A DNA stretch of 54,428 bases from Hyphomicrobiales bacterium (GTDB lineage Bacteria > Pseudomonadota > Alphaproteobacteria > Rhizobiales > Rhizobiaceae). Positions 24,724-33,933 of the stretch are shown piece by piece. The DNA lies in contig JAFKJY010000066.1 of the NCBI GenBank assembly GCA_017305835.1, positions 1-54,428 on the forward strand. The letters run 5' to 3'. The notes beneath the pieces were generated by a model. That model ran no database searches, was not told where the DNA came from, and saw only the letters and a program-made list of their open reading frames with translations. Positions within the stretch are counted from its first letter, which is position 1. The number at the start of each line of letters is the position of its first letter. Position numbers and translations under genes: made by a program.

Positions 24724-26403
24724 ATGGCTGCGGTGAAGTCGGACATCGAGATCGCCCGCGCGGCGAAGAAGAAGCCGATCCAGGAGGTCGGCGCCAGGCT
24801 CGGCATCCCGGCCGAGCACCTGCTGCCCTACGGGCACGACAAGGCGAAGGTCTCGGCCGAGTTCATCCGCTCGCTGAAGGGGCGGCCGGACGGCAAGCTG
24901 ATCCTCGTCACCGCGATCAACCCGACGCCGGCAGGCGAGGGCAAGACGACGACGACGGTCGGCCTGGGCGACGGGCTCAACCGGATCGGCAAGCGCGCGG
25001 CGGTGTGCATCCGCGAGGCGTCCCTCGGCCCGAACTTCGGCATGAAGGGCGGGGCGGCCGGCGGCGGCATGGCGCAGGTGGTGCCGATGGAGGACATGAA
25101 CCTCCACTTCACCGGCGACTTCCACGCCATCACGACCGCGCACAACCTGCTGTCGGCGCTGATCGACAACCACGTCTACTGGGGCAACGAGCTCGGCATC
25201 GACATCCGCCGCGTCACCTGGCGCCGCGTCATGGACATGAACGACCGGGCGCTGCGGGAGATCATCGTGTCGCTCGGCGGCGTGGCCAACGGCTTTCCGC
25301 GCGAGGCCGGCTTCGACATCACGGTGGCGTCGGAGGTGATGGCGATCCTGTGCCTTTCGACCGACCTCAAGGACCTGCAGAAGCGGCTGGGCGACATCAT
25401 CGTGGCCTACCGGCGCGACAAGAGCCCGGTCTATGCGCGCGATTTGAAGGCCGACGGGGCGATGGCGGTGCTGCTCAAGGACGCCATGCAGCCCAACCTC
25501 GTGCAGACGCTGGAGAACAACCCCGCCTTCGTGCATGGCGGGCCGTTCGCCAACATCGCGCATGGCTGCAACTCGGTGATGGCGACCACGACGGCGCTGA
25601 AGCTCGCCGACTACGTGGTGACGGAGGCCGGCTTCGGCGCCGACCTGGGGGCGGAAAAATTCTTCGACATCAAGTGCCGCAAGGCCGGGCTGAAGCCGGC
25701 GGCGGCCGTGATCGTGGCGACGGTGCGGGCGCTCAAGATGAACGGCGGGGTCAAGAAGGAGGACCTCGGCGCCGAGAACGTCGCGGCGGTGAAGAAGGGC
25801 TGCGCCAATCTCGGCCGCCACATCGAGAACGTGAAGCAGTTCGGCGTGCCGGCGGTGGTGGCGATCAACCATTTCGCCACCGACACCGAGGCCGAGATCG
25901 AGGCGGTGAAGGCCTACGTCGCCGAGCAGGGCACCGAGGCGATCCTGTGCCGGCACTGGGCGCTGGGCTCGGCCGGCACCGAGGAACTGGCCCACAAGGT
26001 CGTCGAGCTCGCCGAGAGCGGCAGCGCGCAGTTCTCGCCGCTCTATCCCGACGAGCTGCCGCTGTTCGAGAAGATCAACACCGTCGTCAAGCGCGTCTAT
26101 CGCGGGCTGGAGGCGATCGCCGACAAGAGCGTGCGCGACCAGCTCCACCAGTGGGAGCAGGCGGGCTACGGCAACCTGCCCGTGTGCATGGCCAAGACGC
26201 AGTATTCGTTCTCGACCGACCCGAACCTGCGCGGCGCGCCGGTAGACCACGTGGTGCCGGTGCGCGAGGTGCGGCTGGCGGCCGGCGCCGGCTTCGTCGT
26301 GGCGATCTGCGGCGAGATCATGACCATGCCCGGCCTGCCCAAGCAGCCGTCGTCGGAGAAGATCTTCCTCAACGAGCAAGGGCAGGTCGAGGGTCTGTTC
26401 TGA
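24724..26403 (+). CDS. fhs: Formate-tetrahydrofolate ligase
   Basis: A 559-aa enzyme that makes 10-formyl-THF from formate, THF and ATP. It shows the family P-loop [13 protein letters not shown] (about 62-74), [18 protein letters not shown], the FTGDFHAI segment and VVAINHF. Full length matches the family norm of about 555-560. The ATG at 24724 follows GGGGAGA at a good distance. It is a stand-alone gene of C1 metabolism. Confidence 0.97.
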   Translation: MAAVKSDIEIARAAKKKPIQEVGARLGIPAEHLLPYGHDKAKVSAEFIRSLKGRPDGKLILVTAINPTPAGEGKTTTTVGLGDGLNRIGKRAAVCIREASLGPNFGMKGGAAGGGMAQVVPMEDMNLHFTGDFHAITTAHNLLSALIDNHVYWGNELGIDIRRVTWRRVMDMNDRALREIIVSLGGVANGFPREAGFDITVASEVMAILCLSTDLKDLQKRLGDIIVAYRRDKSPVYARDLKADGAMAVLLKDAMQPNLVQTLENNPAFVHGGPFANIAHGCNSVMATTTALKLADYVVTEAGFGADLGAEKFFDIKCRKAGLKPAAAVIVATVRALKMNGGVKKEDLGAENVAAVKKGCANLGRHIENVKQFGVPAVVAINHFATDTEAEIEAVKAYVAEQGTEAILCRHWALGSAGTEELAHKVVELAESGSAQFSPLYPDELPLFEKINTVVKRVYRGLEAIADKSVRDQLHQWEQAGYGNLPVCMAKTQYSFSTDPNLRGAPVDHVVPVREVRLAAGAGFVVAICGEIMTMPGLPKQPSSEKIFLNEQGQVEGLF

Positions 26404-26449
26404 GAGACCCCCGCTGCTTTCGGCACTGGCAATTGCCTTTGGCAGGCAC

Positions 26450-26584
26450 CCCCACCCCTGACCCCTCCCCACAAGGGGGAGGGAGACCTTGAACCTGCGC
26501 TGTATGGCGCAAGCCTCGACGATCTGTCCCGGAAGCCGATGACGGCGTCTCCCTCCCCCTTGTGGGGAGGGGCCAGGGGTGGGG
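26450..26584. repeat. Intergenic palindrome, 38-bp arms
   Basis: Arms 26450-26487 and 26547-26584 are reverse complements with one mismatch (CCCCACCCCTGACCCC type). The repeat at 48538-48667 is closely related. It lies between fhs and the marR-emrAB operon. The rest of 26404-26762 is the operon promoter. Confidence 0.9.
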
Positions 26585-26705
26585 TATCCACGCGGATTCC
26601 CCGATTCCATCTTCCAGACAGGCGGGCGGCTTTCCCTGACGCGCCCCAGCCTTGCATCGCGCAGGACAGCCATGCGGAGAGGGCATGGCTGTCGCGTTTG
26701 ACATT

Positions 26706-26744
26706 ATAAGCGCACTTATTATATGTGCGACGATCATAAGCACA
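26706..26744 (+). promoter_or_regulatory. Probable MarR operator before emrAB operon
   Basis: ATAAG-CGCA-CTTAT at 26706-26719 is a 5+4+5 inverted repeat. TGTGC (26724-26728) and GCACA (26740-26744) form a second one. The stretch is strikingly AT-rich for this genome and ends about 18 bp before the marR start, which suits both promoter and self-repressed operator. Confidence 0.55.
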
Positions 26745-26762
26745 CATAGAAAATCCCATCGA

Positions 26763-27227
26763 ATGTACGCGGAATTCCCACGGTCCGTCAGGCTCGGCTA
26801 TATCGTCCACGAAGTGTCGCGGCTGCTGAAGCGGCGCTTCGAGGAGGCGGCGCGCACCTACGGCATCACGCTGCCGCAATGGCGCACGCTGTTCGCGGTG
26901 ACCAAGCACGAAGGCATCTCGCAGGTCTCGCTCGCCGGCTTCGTCGACACCGACCCGATGACCATCAGCGGCATCCTCGACCGGCTCGAGAAGCGCGGGC
27001 TGGTCGAGCGCTATCCCGACCCGGCCGACAGCCGCGCCAAGCTGGCGCGGGTGACGCCGGCGGGGCTGGAGCTGGTGAAGGCGGCCCGCGAAGTGGGCCT
27101 TTCCATCTATGACGAGGCGCTGCAGGGCGTCTCGGAGAAAGAGCAGGACCAGGTGGCGGCCGCGTTGCAGCGCATCCGCGACAATCTCAGCGCGCTGGGC
27201 GCGGAGCAGAAGGAATTGCAGGAATGA
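26763..27227 (+). CDS. MarR-family regulator of emrAB
   Basis: A 154-aa winged-helix repressor with SLAGFVDTDPMTISGILDRLEKRGLVER as recognition helices and DSRAKLARVTPAG as the wing. It is encoded directly before emrA with a 4-bp ATGA overlap, so it is the expected local repressor, released by drug-like ligands. The ATG at 26763 places the protein start just after the AT-rich operator; the longer frame runs through the operator and is rejected. Confidence 0.9.
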   Translation: MYAEFPRSVRLGYIVHEVSRLLKRRFEEAARTYGITLPQWRTLFAVTKHEGISQVSLAGFVDTDPMTISGILDRLEKRGLVERYPDPADSRAKLARVTPAGLELVKAAREVGLSIYDEALQGVSEKEQDQVAAALQRIRDNLSALGAEQKELQE

Positions 27228-28378
27228 ACACCCGCGTCACCGAGATGTCGACCGGCGAGGCCGAGGCGCTCGACATCACCGCCGAGCAGGCGGCGTCCGC
27301 CCCGCAGGCGCGCGCCCTGCCGGCGACCGCCGCCGCGCAGCCGGCCGCGCCGAAGCCGGCGGCGAGGAAGCGTTCCTCGCGCCGGCTGCTGCTGATGGTG
27401 TCCGTGCCGCTGGTGATCGCCGCGGCGGGCGCCTGGTTCTGGTTCTCGGGCGGCCGCTACGTCGCCACCGACAATGCCTATGTGCAGCAGCCGATGGTGT
27501 CGCTGTCGGCCGACGTCGCCGGCCGCGTGGTCGAGGTGTCGGTGCACGACAACGAGGACGTGAAGGCCGGCGCCAAGCTGTTCGCCATCGACCCCGAGCC
27601 CTACCGCATCGCGCTCCGGCAGGCCGACGCCGCGCTGGCGACGGCGCGCGTCAACGTCGAGCAGCTCCGCGTCGCCTACGGCACCGCGCACGCGCAGCTC
27701 AAGTCGGCGGAAGCCACGCTGGAGATCCGCAAGACGGCGCTCGACCGGCAGGCCTCGCTCGCCAACAAGGGCCTGACCGCGGAAGCCGCGCTGGACGACG
27801 TCAAGCTGGCCTACGAGAACGCGCAGAACGCCGTGGCGCTGGCGAAGCAGCAGGTCGACGGCGCGGTGGCCGCGCTCGCCGGCAATCCCGACATCGCGAC
27901 CGACGACCACCCGGCCGTGCGCTCGGCGCTCGCCGCGCGCGACACGGCCGCCCGCAATCTCGACAAGACCACGGTGCTGGCGCCGGCCGACGGCGTCATC
28001 AGCCAGGTCGGCAGTCTCAACGTCGGCCAGTTCGTCGCCGCCGGCACGACGATCGCCAGCCTTGTCGAGAGCGGCCAGACCTGGATCGAGGCCAACTACA
28101 AGGAGACGCAGCTCTCCGGCATCCGCGCCGGCATGCCCGTCTCCGTCGAGATCGACGCCTATCCGGGCGTCTCCTTCACCGGCAAGGTGGAGAGCATCGG
28201 CGCGGCGACCGGCTCGCAGTTCGCGCTGATCCCGACCCAGAACGCCACCGGCAACTGGGTCAAGGTCACGCAGCGCGTGCCGATCCGCATCTCGGTGGCC
28301 GGCGACGCCGACGCCCACGTGCTGCGCGCCGGCATGAGCGCGGTGGTCACCGTCGACACCGGGGCCGCGAAGGGCTGA
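27224..28378 (+). CDS. emrA: EmrA/HlyD-type efflux adaptor
   Basis: A 384-aa membrane-fusion protein. A cytoplasmic Ala/Pro-rich N-terminus (1-60) precedes one transmembrane helix (LLLMVSVPLVIAAAGAWFWF, about 63-82) and a periplasmic lipoyl domain (YVATDNAYVQQPMVSLSADVAGRV). A long alpha-helical hairpin and beta-barrel follow (VLAPADGVISQVGSLNVGQFV). It links the EmrB pump to an outer-membrane channel that is not encoded here. The ATG overlaps the marR stop. Confidence 0.93.
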   Translation: MNTRVTEMSTGEAEALDITAEQAASAPQARALPATAAAQPAAPKPAARKRSSRRLLLMVSVPLVIAAAGAWFWFSGGRYVATDNAYVQQPMVSLSADVAGRVVEVSVHDNEDVKAGAKLFAIDPEPYRIALRQADAALATARVNVEQLRVAYGTAHAQLKSAEATLEIRKTALDRQASLANKGLTAEAALDDVKLAYENAQNAVALAKQQVDGAVAALAGNPDIATDDHPAVRSALAARDTAARNLDKTTVLAPADGVISQVGSLNVGQFVAAGTTIASLVESGQTWIEANYKETQLSGIRAGMPVSVEIDAYPGVSFTGKVESIGAATGSQFALIPTQNATGNWVKVTQRVPIRISVAGDADAHVLRAGMSAVVTVDTGAAKG

Positions 28379-28383
28379 CCGCC

Positions 28384-29919
28384 ATGGCCGAGGCGCTTTC
28401 CCAGCCCACCCTCGTCGTCAGGCACAAGGGCCTGCTGACGGCCGCGATCATGCTCGCGATGCTGATGCAGGTGCTCGACACCACCATCGCCAACGTGGCG
28501 CTGCCGCACATGCGGGCCAGCCTCTCGGCCTCGCAGGACGAGATCAACTGGGTCCTGACCTCCTACATCGTGGCCGCGGCAATCGCCACGCCGCTGACCG
28601 GCTGGCTGTCCGACCGGATGGGCCGCAAGCTGCTCATGCTGTCGGCGATCGGCGGCTTCACCGTCGCCTCGCTGCTGTGCGGCATGGCCACCAGCCTGCC
28701 GCAGATGGTCCTCTACCGCGTCATCCAGGGCGTCTGCGGCGCGGTGCTGGCGCCGCTGGCGCAGGCGATCATGCTCGACATCAACCCGCGCGAGAAGATC
28801 GGACAGGCGATGGCGCTTTTCGGCGCCGGCATCATGGTCGGCCCGATCATCGGCCCCACCCTCGGCGGCTGGCTCACCGAGACCTTCAACTGGCGCTCGG
28901 TGTTCCTGGTCAACCTGCCGGTCGGCGGGCTGGCCTTCGCCGCGCTCGTCCTGTTCATGCCGAAGGAGGGCACGGAGAAGCGGCGCTTCGACATGTTCGG
29001 CTTCGCGCTGCTGGCGATCGCGGTCGCCTGCGCGCAGCTCATCCTCGACCGCGGACAGGGCGAGGGCTGGTTCGAATCGGCCGAGATCTGGCTCTATCTG
29101 GGCCTCGGCGTCTCGGCGATGTGGATGTTCGTCGTGCACTGCGCGACGGCGCAGGACCCGTTCATCGACCTCGCCATGTTCAAGGACCGCAACTTCACCA
29201 GCGGCCTGGTCTTCATCTTCATCATCGGCATCACGACGTTCTCGGGGCTCGCCCTGCTGCCGCCGCTGCTGCAGAACCTGATGGGCTATCCGGTCATCGA
29301 CACGGGCATCGTGATGGCGCCGCGCGGCGTCGGCACGATGCTGTCGATGATCATCGTCGGCCGGCTGGTCTCGAAGGTCGATCCGCGCGTGCTGGTGCTG
29401 TCCGGCATCGCCATCTCGGCCTGGTCGCTGTGGCTGATGACCGGCTTCGACCTGACGATGGGGACGTGGCCGATCGAATATTCCGGCTTCCTGCAGGGCA
29501 TCGGGCTCGGTCTCGTCTTCGTGCCGCTGTCGACGCTCGCCTTCGCGACGATCAGGCCGCACCACCGCGTCGACGCCACCGCCATGTTCAGCCTAGTGCG
29601 CAATGTCGGCCAGGGCGTCGGCATATCGCTGGTGACGGCCGTTCTCGCCCACATGATTCAGGTCAACACCTCGGAACTCGCCTCGCGGGTGACGATGGAC
29701 GCGCCGCAGATCCGCGACATTCCGGGCATGCTGTCCGGCGTGCCGACGGTGATCGCCCAGATCAGCGGGCTGGTCCAGCAGCAGGCGGCGATGATCGCCT
29801 ATCTCGACGATTTCTGGCTGATGGTGCTCGTCACGCTGGCGTCTGCACCGATCGTGCTGATGCTGCGCCGGCCGAAGCTCGTGGCGAAGCCCGATCCGGC
29901 GCACGCGATGGCGGAATAA
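28384..29919 (+). CDS. emrB: EmrB/QacA MFS multidrug transporter (DHA2)
   Basis: A 511-aa pump of the drug:H+ antiporter-2 family with about 14 transmembrane helices. Motif D1 is LDTTIANVALPHM near residue 34, motif A GWLSDRMGRKLLM follows, and motif C is GPIIGPTLGGWLTE. It starts 5 bp after the emrA stop and is the last gene of the marR-emrA-emrB operon. The stop lies 9 bp from the convergent marR2 gene. Confidence 0.94.
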   Translation: MAEALSQPTLVVRHKGLLTAAIMLAMLMQVLDTTIANVALPHMRASLSASQDEINWVLTSYIVAAAIATPLTGWLSDRMGRKLLMLSAIGGFTVASLLCGMATSLPQMVLYRVIQGVCGAVLAPLAQAIMLDINPREKIGQAMALFGAGIMVGPIIGPTLGGWLTETFNWRSVFLVNLPVGGLAFAALVLFMPKEGTEKRRFDMFGFALLAIAVACAQLILDRGQGEGWFESAEIWLYLGLGVSAMWMFVVHCATAQDPFIDLAMFKDRNFTSGLVFIFIIGITTFSGLALLPPLLQNLMGYPVIDTGIVMAPRGVGTMLSMIIVGRLVSKVDPRVLVLSGIAISAWSLWLMTGFDLTMGTWPIEYSGFLQGIGLGLVFVPLSTLAFATIRPHHRVDATAMFSLVRNVGQGVGISLVTAVLAHMIQVNTSELASRVTMDAPQIRDIPGMLSGVPTVIAQISGLVQQQAAMIAYLDDFWLMVLVTLASAPIVLMLRRPKLVAKPDPAHAMAE

Positions 29920-29928
29920 GGGCGGGCC

Positions 29929-30372
29929 TTAGGACTCGCCCCCGCCCGACAGGTTGCCCACCACCTTGCCGAGCAGGTCGAGATAGGCCTGCTGCTCGGC
30001 CTCGCTCAGGCCGCGCATGGCCTGGTCGTTGACGGCGTGGCCGGCGGCGCGGACCTTCTGCGTCATCTCCATTCCGGCCGACGAGAGCGAGTAGAGCGCG
30101 CCGCGGCCGTCCTTCGGGTCGGGCTGGCGGATCACCAGCCCGTCGCGCTCCATCCGCTTCAGCGTGCCGGCCATGGTCGGCTGCTCGATCGCGGCAGCCA
30201 GCGTCAGCGCGCGCTGCGACAGCGCCTCGCCATGCGCCAGCGCGAAGATCACCGGCATGTAGGCCGAGGACAGGCCGAGCGGCTTCAGCCTGAGATCGAT
30301 GGCGCGGGCGAACAGCCGCGCGGCCCAGTTGGTCATGTAGCCGGAGGAGCGGCTGCGGTCGAACTGCATCAT
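29929..30372 (-). CDS. MarR-family regulator
   Basis: A 147-aa winged-helix protein with ALTLAAAIEQPTMAGTLKRMERDGLVIR as its DNA-binding helices and DPKDGRGALYSLSSAG as the wing. It is divergent from the cytochrome b561 gene with a 73-bp shared region that contains an inverted repeat, so it probably controls itself and that gene. Start choice: tandem ATG codons at 30372 and 30369; a TTG at 30390 is less likely. Confidence 0.88.
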   Translation of the reverse strand: MMQFDRSRSSGYMTNWAARLFARAIDLRLKPLGLSSAYMPVIFALAHGEALSQRALTLAAAIEQPTMAGTLKRMERDGLVIRQPDPKDGRGALYSLSSAGMEMTQKVRAAGHAVNDQAMRGLSEAEQQAYLDLLGKVVGNLSGGGES

Positions 30373-30409
30373 ATATAGCTTGCTATCCAATTACATTGCA
30401 TGCTATATA
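30372..30409. promoter_or_regulatory. Probable MarR operator, divergent promoter
   Basis: TATATAGC (30372-30379) and GCTATATA (30402-30409) are perfect 8-bp inverted arms 22 bp apart. A smaller TAGC-TT-GCTA palindrome (30376-30385) overlaps the left arm. The site covers the marR start and the promoter of the b561 gene. Confidence 0.6.
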
Positions 30410-30445
30410 AATACCGGCGCTGAAGCCGACGCAAGGAATTTCACC

Positions 30446-30991
30446 ATGGCCTGGAAGAGCAATGCCCACCGCTATGGCGCGGTGGCGATGGCGATGCATT
30501 GGGTGACGGCGGTCGCGATCCTCGGCCTGCTCGTCTCGGGACTGACGATGGCCGACATGGCGGGCGCCGATCCTGCCAAGCAATCGATCGTGCGCACGCA
30601 TGTGATCATCGGCGCGCTGGTCGTGCTGCTGACGCTGCTGCGGCTGGCCTGGTGGCTGCTCGCGGACCGCAAGCCGGACGAGCCGGGCGGGCAGCCGCGC
30701 TGGCAGGCGCTCGCGGCCAGGGCCGTGCACGGGCTGTTCTACGTGGTGATCGTGGTGATGGGTGCGAGCGGCATCGCCACCATCCTGCTCTCGGGTGCGG
30801 GCGACATCCTGTTTTCCGGCGCGCCGGGGCCGCTGCCCGACTTCATGCGGTATCCGCCGCGGCTGGCGCACGGGCTGTTCGCCTGGACGCTGATGGCGCT
30901 GATCGGGCTGCACGTCGCGGCCGCGCTCTACCACCAGTTCGTGCTGCGCGACCGGCTGCTTTCCCGCATGGGCCTCGGCCGCGCCGCCTGA
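30446..30991 (+). CDS. Cytochrome b561
   Basis: A 181-aa four-helix membrane cytochrome. Conserved histidines for two b hemes are seen in AMHWVTA (helix 1), RTHVIIGALV (helix 2), VHGLFYVVI (helix 3) and GLHVAAALYHQF (helix 4). YodB/CybB proteins of this kind move electrons from ubiquinol or superoxide. The ATG at 30446 has an AAGGAA ribosome site. The upstream MarR gene is divergent and probably its regulator. Confidence 0.92.
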   Translation: MAWKSNAHRYGAVAMAMHWVTAVAILGLLVSGLTMADMAGADPAKQSIVRTHVIIGALVVLLTLLRLAWWLLADRKPDEPGGQPRWQALAARAVHGLFYVVIVVMGASGIATILLSGAGDILFSGAPGPLPDFMRYPPRLAHGLFAWTLMALIGLHVAAALYHQFVLRDRLLSRMGLGRAA

Positions 30992-31076
30992 GCGAAGCGG
31001 GCCGGCGCGACCGGCCCGCGTTGAATTCGCTCGCCGCCGCTGCTACGCGCAATGCGGAAGCAGCGGGAAGATGGCA

Positions 31077-31820
31077 ATGGCAGGCTCGATCACCGATCTC
31101 GTGCGCGGCATGGTCGACCTGCGGCGCTCCGTGCTGCCGGTGGCGGTGACCGCGGTCGGGGGCGTCGCCGTCTACGCCTTCCTCAAGCTCGCCGGCGAGA
31201 TGCAGGAGGGCGAGCTCGCCGGCTTCGACCGCGCGGTGCTGCTCGCCTTCCGCAACCCGGCCGACCCGACCGACCCGCTCGGCCCCGCCTGGTTCGAGCA
31301 GTCGGTGGAGGAGATCACCGCGCTCGGCGGCTACACGATCCTGACCGTGCTGGTCGCGATCGTCGTCGGCTACCTCGTCGTGGCGCGCAGATACGGCCCG
31401 GCCCTGTTCGTGGCGTTGTCGGTCGGGCTGGGCACGCTCGTCGGGCAGCTTCTCAAGCTCGCCTACGACCGGCCGCGGCCGGACGTCGTCAACCACCTCG
31501 TGGCGATCCACACGGCGAGCTTCCCGAGCGGCCATGCGACGATGAGCACGCTGGTCTACCTGACGCTCGCGGCGCTGATCGCGCGGCTCGTCGAGGACTG
31601 GCGCGTGCGCGCCTACGTCATCTGCGTGGCCGTGCTGCTGTCGCTGGCGGTCGGGCTGAGCCGCCTCTATCTCGGCGTGCACTGGCCGAGCGACGTCGCC
31701 GCCGGCTGGGCGCTGGGCGTCGCCTGGGCGAGCCTTTCCTGGCTCGTCGTGTCGAGCCTGCGGCGGCTGCGCGCGCGGACCGGCGGCAACGGCGCCGAGC
31801 TGCCGCCGAACGGCCGGTGA
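31077..31820 (+). CDS. PAP2-family membrane phosphatase
   Basis: A 247-aa lipid-phosphatase-fold protein with about six hydrophobic helices. The three catalytic motifs are intact: KLAYDRPRP, SFPSGHATM and SRLYLGVHWPSDV. These enzymes remove phosphate from phosphatidic acid, undecaprenyl pyrophosphate or related lipids; the substrate is not evident. The ATG at 31077 gives a 6-nt gap to GGGAAG, while the ATG at 31071 would sit directly on it. A good terminator follows at 31875. Confidence 0.93.
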   Translation: MAGSITDLVRGMVDLRRSVLPVAVTAVGGVAVYAFLKLAGEMQEGELAGFDRAVLLAFRNPADPTDPLGPAWFEQSVEEITALGGYTILTVLVAIVVGYLVVARRYGPALFVALSVGLGTLVGQLLKLAYDRPRPDVVNHLVAIHTASFPSGHATMSTLVYLTLAALIARLVEDWRVRAYVICVAVLLSLAVGLSRLYLGVHWPSDVAAGWALGVAWASLSWLVVSSLRRLRARTGGNGAELPPNGR

Positions 31821-31874
31821 GAGGCCGCGACGGCCACTGGCCTAACCCAACGTAAGGGTCTAGATTCGCGCGCC

Positions 31875-31899
31875 GGCCGCGCTGCGTCGCGGCCTTTTT
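31875..31899 (+). terminator. Rho-independent terminator after PAP2 gene
   Basis: Perfect 7-bp stem GGCCGCG/CGCGGCC (31875-31881, 31888-31894) with a 6-nt loop, followed by five T residues (31895-31899). Confidence 0.85.
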
Positions 31900-31931
31900 G
31901 CAAGCTGTCATTTCAAGGGGGAGAGACTGAA

Positions 31932-32336
31932 ATGCGCGGTGTTGCCCTGTGGTTCTTCGCGTCGGCCGTCGTCTACGTGTCGCTCGGGATGATCTTCGGA
32001 CTGTGGATGTCGGCGTCGGGCGACCATATGCTGGCGCCGGCCCATGCCCACCTCAACCTCGTCGGCTGGGTGACGATGGCGCTGTTCGGCGTCTACTACC
32101 ATCTGGTGCCGGCCGCCCAGGGGCGGCTGGCGACGCTTCATTTCGCGCTGGCGACGATCGGCGTGTGGCTGATGGCGCCGGGCATCGCGCTGGCGATCCT
32201 GGGCAAGACCGAGGTGCCGGTAGTGATCGGCTCGTTCTGCACGCTCGCCTCGATGCTGCTGTTCCTGGCGATCGTGCTGATGAACGCCTCGGCGCGCACG
32301 GCGGACGTGAGGATGGGCGCCGCGCCCGCCGAATAA
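31932..32336 (+). CDS. Small oxidase-subunit-I-like membrane protein
   Basis: A 134-aa protein with four predicted helices. The segment HMLAPAHAHLNLVGWVTMALFGVYYHLVP, which includes two closely spaced His and a YYH, recalls heme-copper oxidase subunit I (CcoN/NorB-like) helices. Only about four of the twelve helices of a true subunit are present and no catalytic partner genes are nearby. It may be a heme- or copper-binding membrane protein; the function is unknown. A GGGGGAGAG ribosome site precedes the ATG. Confidence 0.75.
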   Translation: MRGVALWFFASAVVYVSLGMIFGLWMSASGDHMLAPAHAHLNLVGWVTMALFGVYYHLVPAAQGRLATLHFALATIGVWLMAPGIALAILGKTEVPVVIGSFCTLASMLLFLAIVLMNASARTADVRMGAAPAE

Positions 32337-32417
32337 CGGCGCACGAACCTGCCGTCGCGGGCGGAACCGCGGCGGCCCGGCGCGGGTTTCGGGTACTGAG
32401 AGCACGCGGACGCGCCG

Positions 32418-33464
32418 ATGCAGGAACGAACGTCGACCGGAGCGGGAATCGTCGAGCCGATGGAAGCGCGGTTCGTCGACGAGCTGCCGCGCGACCCCGG
32501 CTGGCAGTTCGAGCCCAAATGGGACGGCTTCCGCTGCGTGGCCTACCGCAAGGGCGAGGCGGTCGACCTGAGGGCCAAGTCCGGCAAGCCGCTCGGCCGC
32601 TATTTTCCCGAGGTCGTGGCGGCGGTGCGGGCGCTGCCGGGCGACGGTTTGGTCATCGACGGCGAGCTCGTCATCCCGCAGGGCGGGACGCTGTCCTTCG
32701 ACGCGCTGCAGATGCGCCTCCACCCGGCCGAGAGCCGCATCCGCAGGCTGGCGCGCGAGACGCCGGCCAAATACGTGCTGTTCGACATGCTCGCCGCGCC
32801 CGGCGGCGAGGACCTGACCGGCCGGCCGCTCGCCGAGCGCCGCGCGGCGCTGGAAAAGTTCGTCGCAGGCTTCGAGGGCGGCGCGAGCTTCCGCCTCTCG
32901 CCCCACACGTGCGAGCGCGCGGAAGCTCAGCGCTGGCTGCGCAAGGCCGGCGGGGCGCTCGACGGCGTCGTCGCCAAGCGCATCGACGGCGCCTATGAGG
33001 GCGGCGAACGGGCGATGCTCAAGATCAAGCGGCTGCGCTCGGCCGACTGCGTCGTCGGCGGCTTCCGCTACGGCACGAAGGAGCGGCTGGTCGGCTCGCT
33101 GCTGCTCGGCCTCTACGACGAGGCCGGGCTGCTCGACCATGTCGGCTTCACCTCGACCATCCGCGACGAGGAGCGCGCGGCGCTGACGCGGCGGCTGGAA
33201 CGCCTCAAGGGACCGCCGGGCTTCACCGGCAAGGCACCGGGCGGGCCGAGCCGCTGGTCGACCGAGCGCTCCGGCGAATGGGAGCCGCTGCCGCACGAGC
33301 TGGTGGTCGAGGTGCGCTACGACCACGTCACCGGCAACCGCTTCCGCCACGGCACGAAGCTGCTGCGCTGGCGGCCGGACAAGGCGCCGCGGCAATGCAC
33401 CTTCGCGCAGATCGAGCGCGAGGCGCGGCCGGGCCTGATCATCGGCGAGGTGGTGGAGGCCTGA
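32418..33464 (+). CDS. ATP-dependent DNA ligase (LigC type)
   Basis: A 348-aa ligase. Motif I is KWDGFR with the adenylated K34; motif III is DGELVIPQ, motif IV DGVVAKRID and motif V AMLKIKR. A C-terminal OB-fold follows. It lacks the nuclease and polymerase domains of LigD, so it is of the LigC type used in bacterial end joining or base-excision repair. The next reading frame overlaps its stop (TGATG) and encodes the beginning of a LigD-type polymerase domain, which suggests the pair was once a ligase-polymerase operon. No ku gene is in the window. Confidence 0.93.
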   Translation: MQERTSTGAGIVEPMEARFVDELPRDPGWQFEPKWDGFRCVAYRKGEAVDLRAKSGKPLGRYFPEVVAAVRALPGDGLVIDGELVIPQGGTLSFDALQMRLHPAESRIRRLARETPAKYVLFDMLAAPGGEDLTGRPLAERRAALEKFVAGFEGGASFRLSPHTCERAEAQRWLRKAGGALDGVVAKRIDGAYEGGERAMLKIKRLRSADCVVGGFRYGTKERLVGSLLLGLYDEAGLLDHVGFTSTIRDEERAALTRRLERLKGPPGFTGKAPGGPSRWSTERSGEWEPLPHELVVEVRYDHVTGNRFRHGTKLLRWRPDKAPRQCTFAQIEREARPGLIIGEVVEA

Positions 33465-33610
33465 TGGCGGACGAGGCGATCGAGCTCGCGGGCGTGCGGC
33501 TGACCCGTCCCGACAAGCTGCTCTATCCCGAACAGGGCATCACCAAGCGGGCGCTGGCGGAATACTATCTGGCGGTCGCCGAATGGATGCTGCCGCTGGG
33601 GAAGGGGTGA
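33464..33610 (+). pseudogene. Truncated LigD-type polymerase domain
   Basis: A 48-codon frame that begins at an ATG overlapping the ligase stop. It reads VRLTRPDKLLYPEQGITKRALAEYYLAVAEWMLP, the typical opening of LigD-family primase-polymerase domains (normally about 290 aa). The frame ends after LGKG-stop and no later part of the domain is found before the minus-strand gene at 33625. A deletion has therefore removed about five-sixths of it. Confidence 0.85.
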
Positions 33611-33624
33611 GGGTGTTCCCGCTC

Positions 33625-33933
33625 TTACAGCACCCGGCAGGCGGTGGCGCGGATCAGGATTTCCTCCTGCTGGAACTCGCGCTCGAGCCGTGTCCGGAAG
33701 TCGCGCCACCAGCCTTCGTCGATCGCCTCCACCATGATCTGGACGATGACGATGCGGTCCTCCGTCACCCGGTCGGGCGCGGCCTTCCACAGGCCCTTGG
33801 CCGGCGAGCGCAGGAAGGCGGTGGCGCCGCCGAAGCGGTCCGCCAGTTCGGCGACGATGGCCTCCGGACGCTCGGGCGGGACGGGCTCGCCGTCGCCGCG
33901 GCTGGTGGGCAGGAACAGTTCGACCAGATGCAT
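33625..33933 (-). CDS. Small hypothetical protein
   Basis: A 102-aa protein starting MHLVELFLPTSRGDG with a plausible alpha/beta fold (two hydrophobic strands, a long acidic helix and a C-terminal FQQEEILIRATACRVL strand). It resembles short unnamed rhizobial proteins, possibly tautomerase-like in shape, but I see no proven motif. It lies at the right border of the deletion that cut the LigD-type gene. The much longer frame running antisense through trpE(G) to 36696 is not real. Confidence 0.65.
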   Translation of the reverse strand: MHLVELFLPTSRGDGEPVPPERPEAIVAELADRFGGATAFLRSPAKGLWKAAPDRVTEDRIVIVQIMVEAIDEGWWRDFRTRLEREFQQEEILIRATACRVL

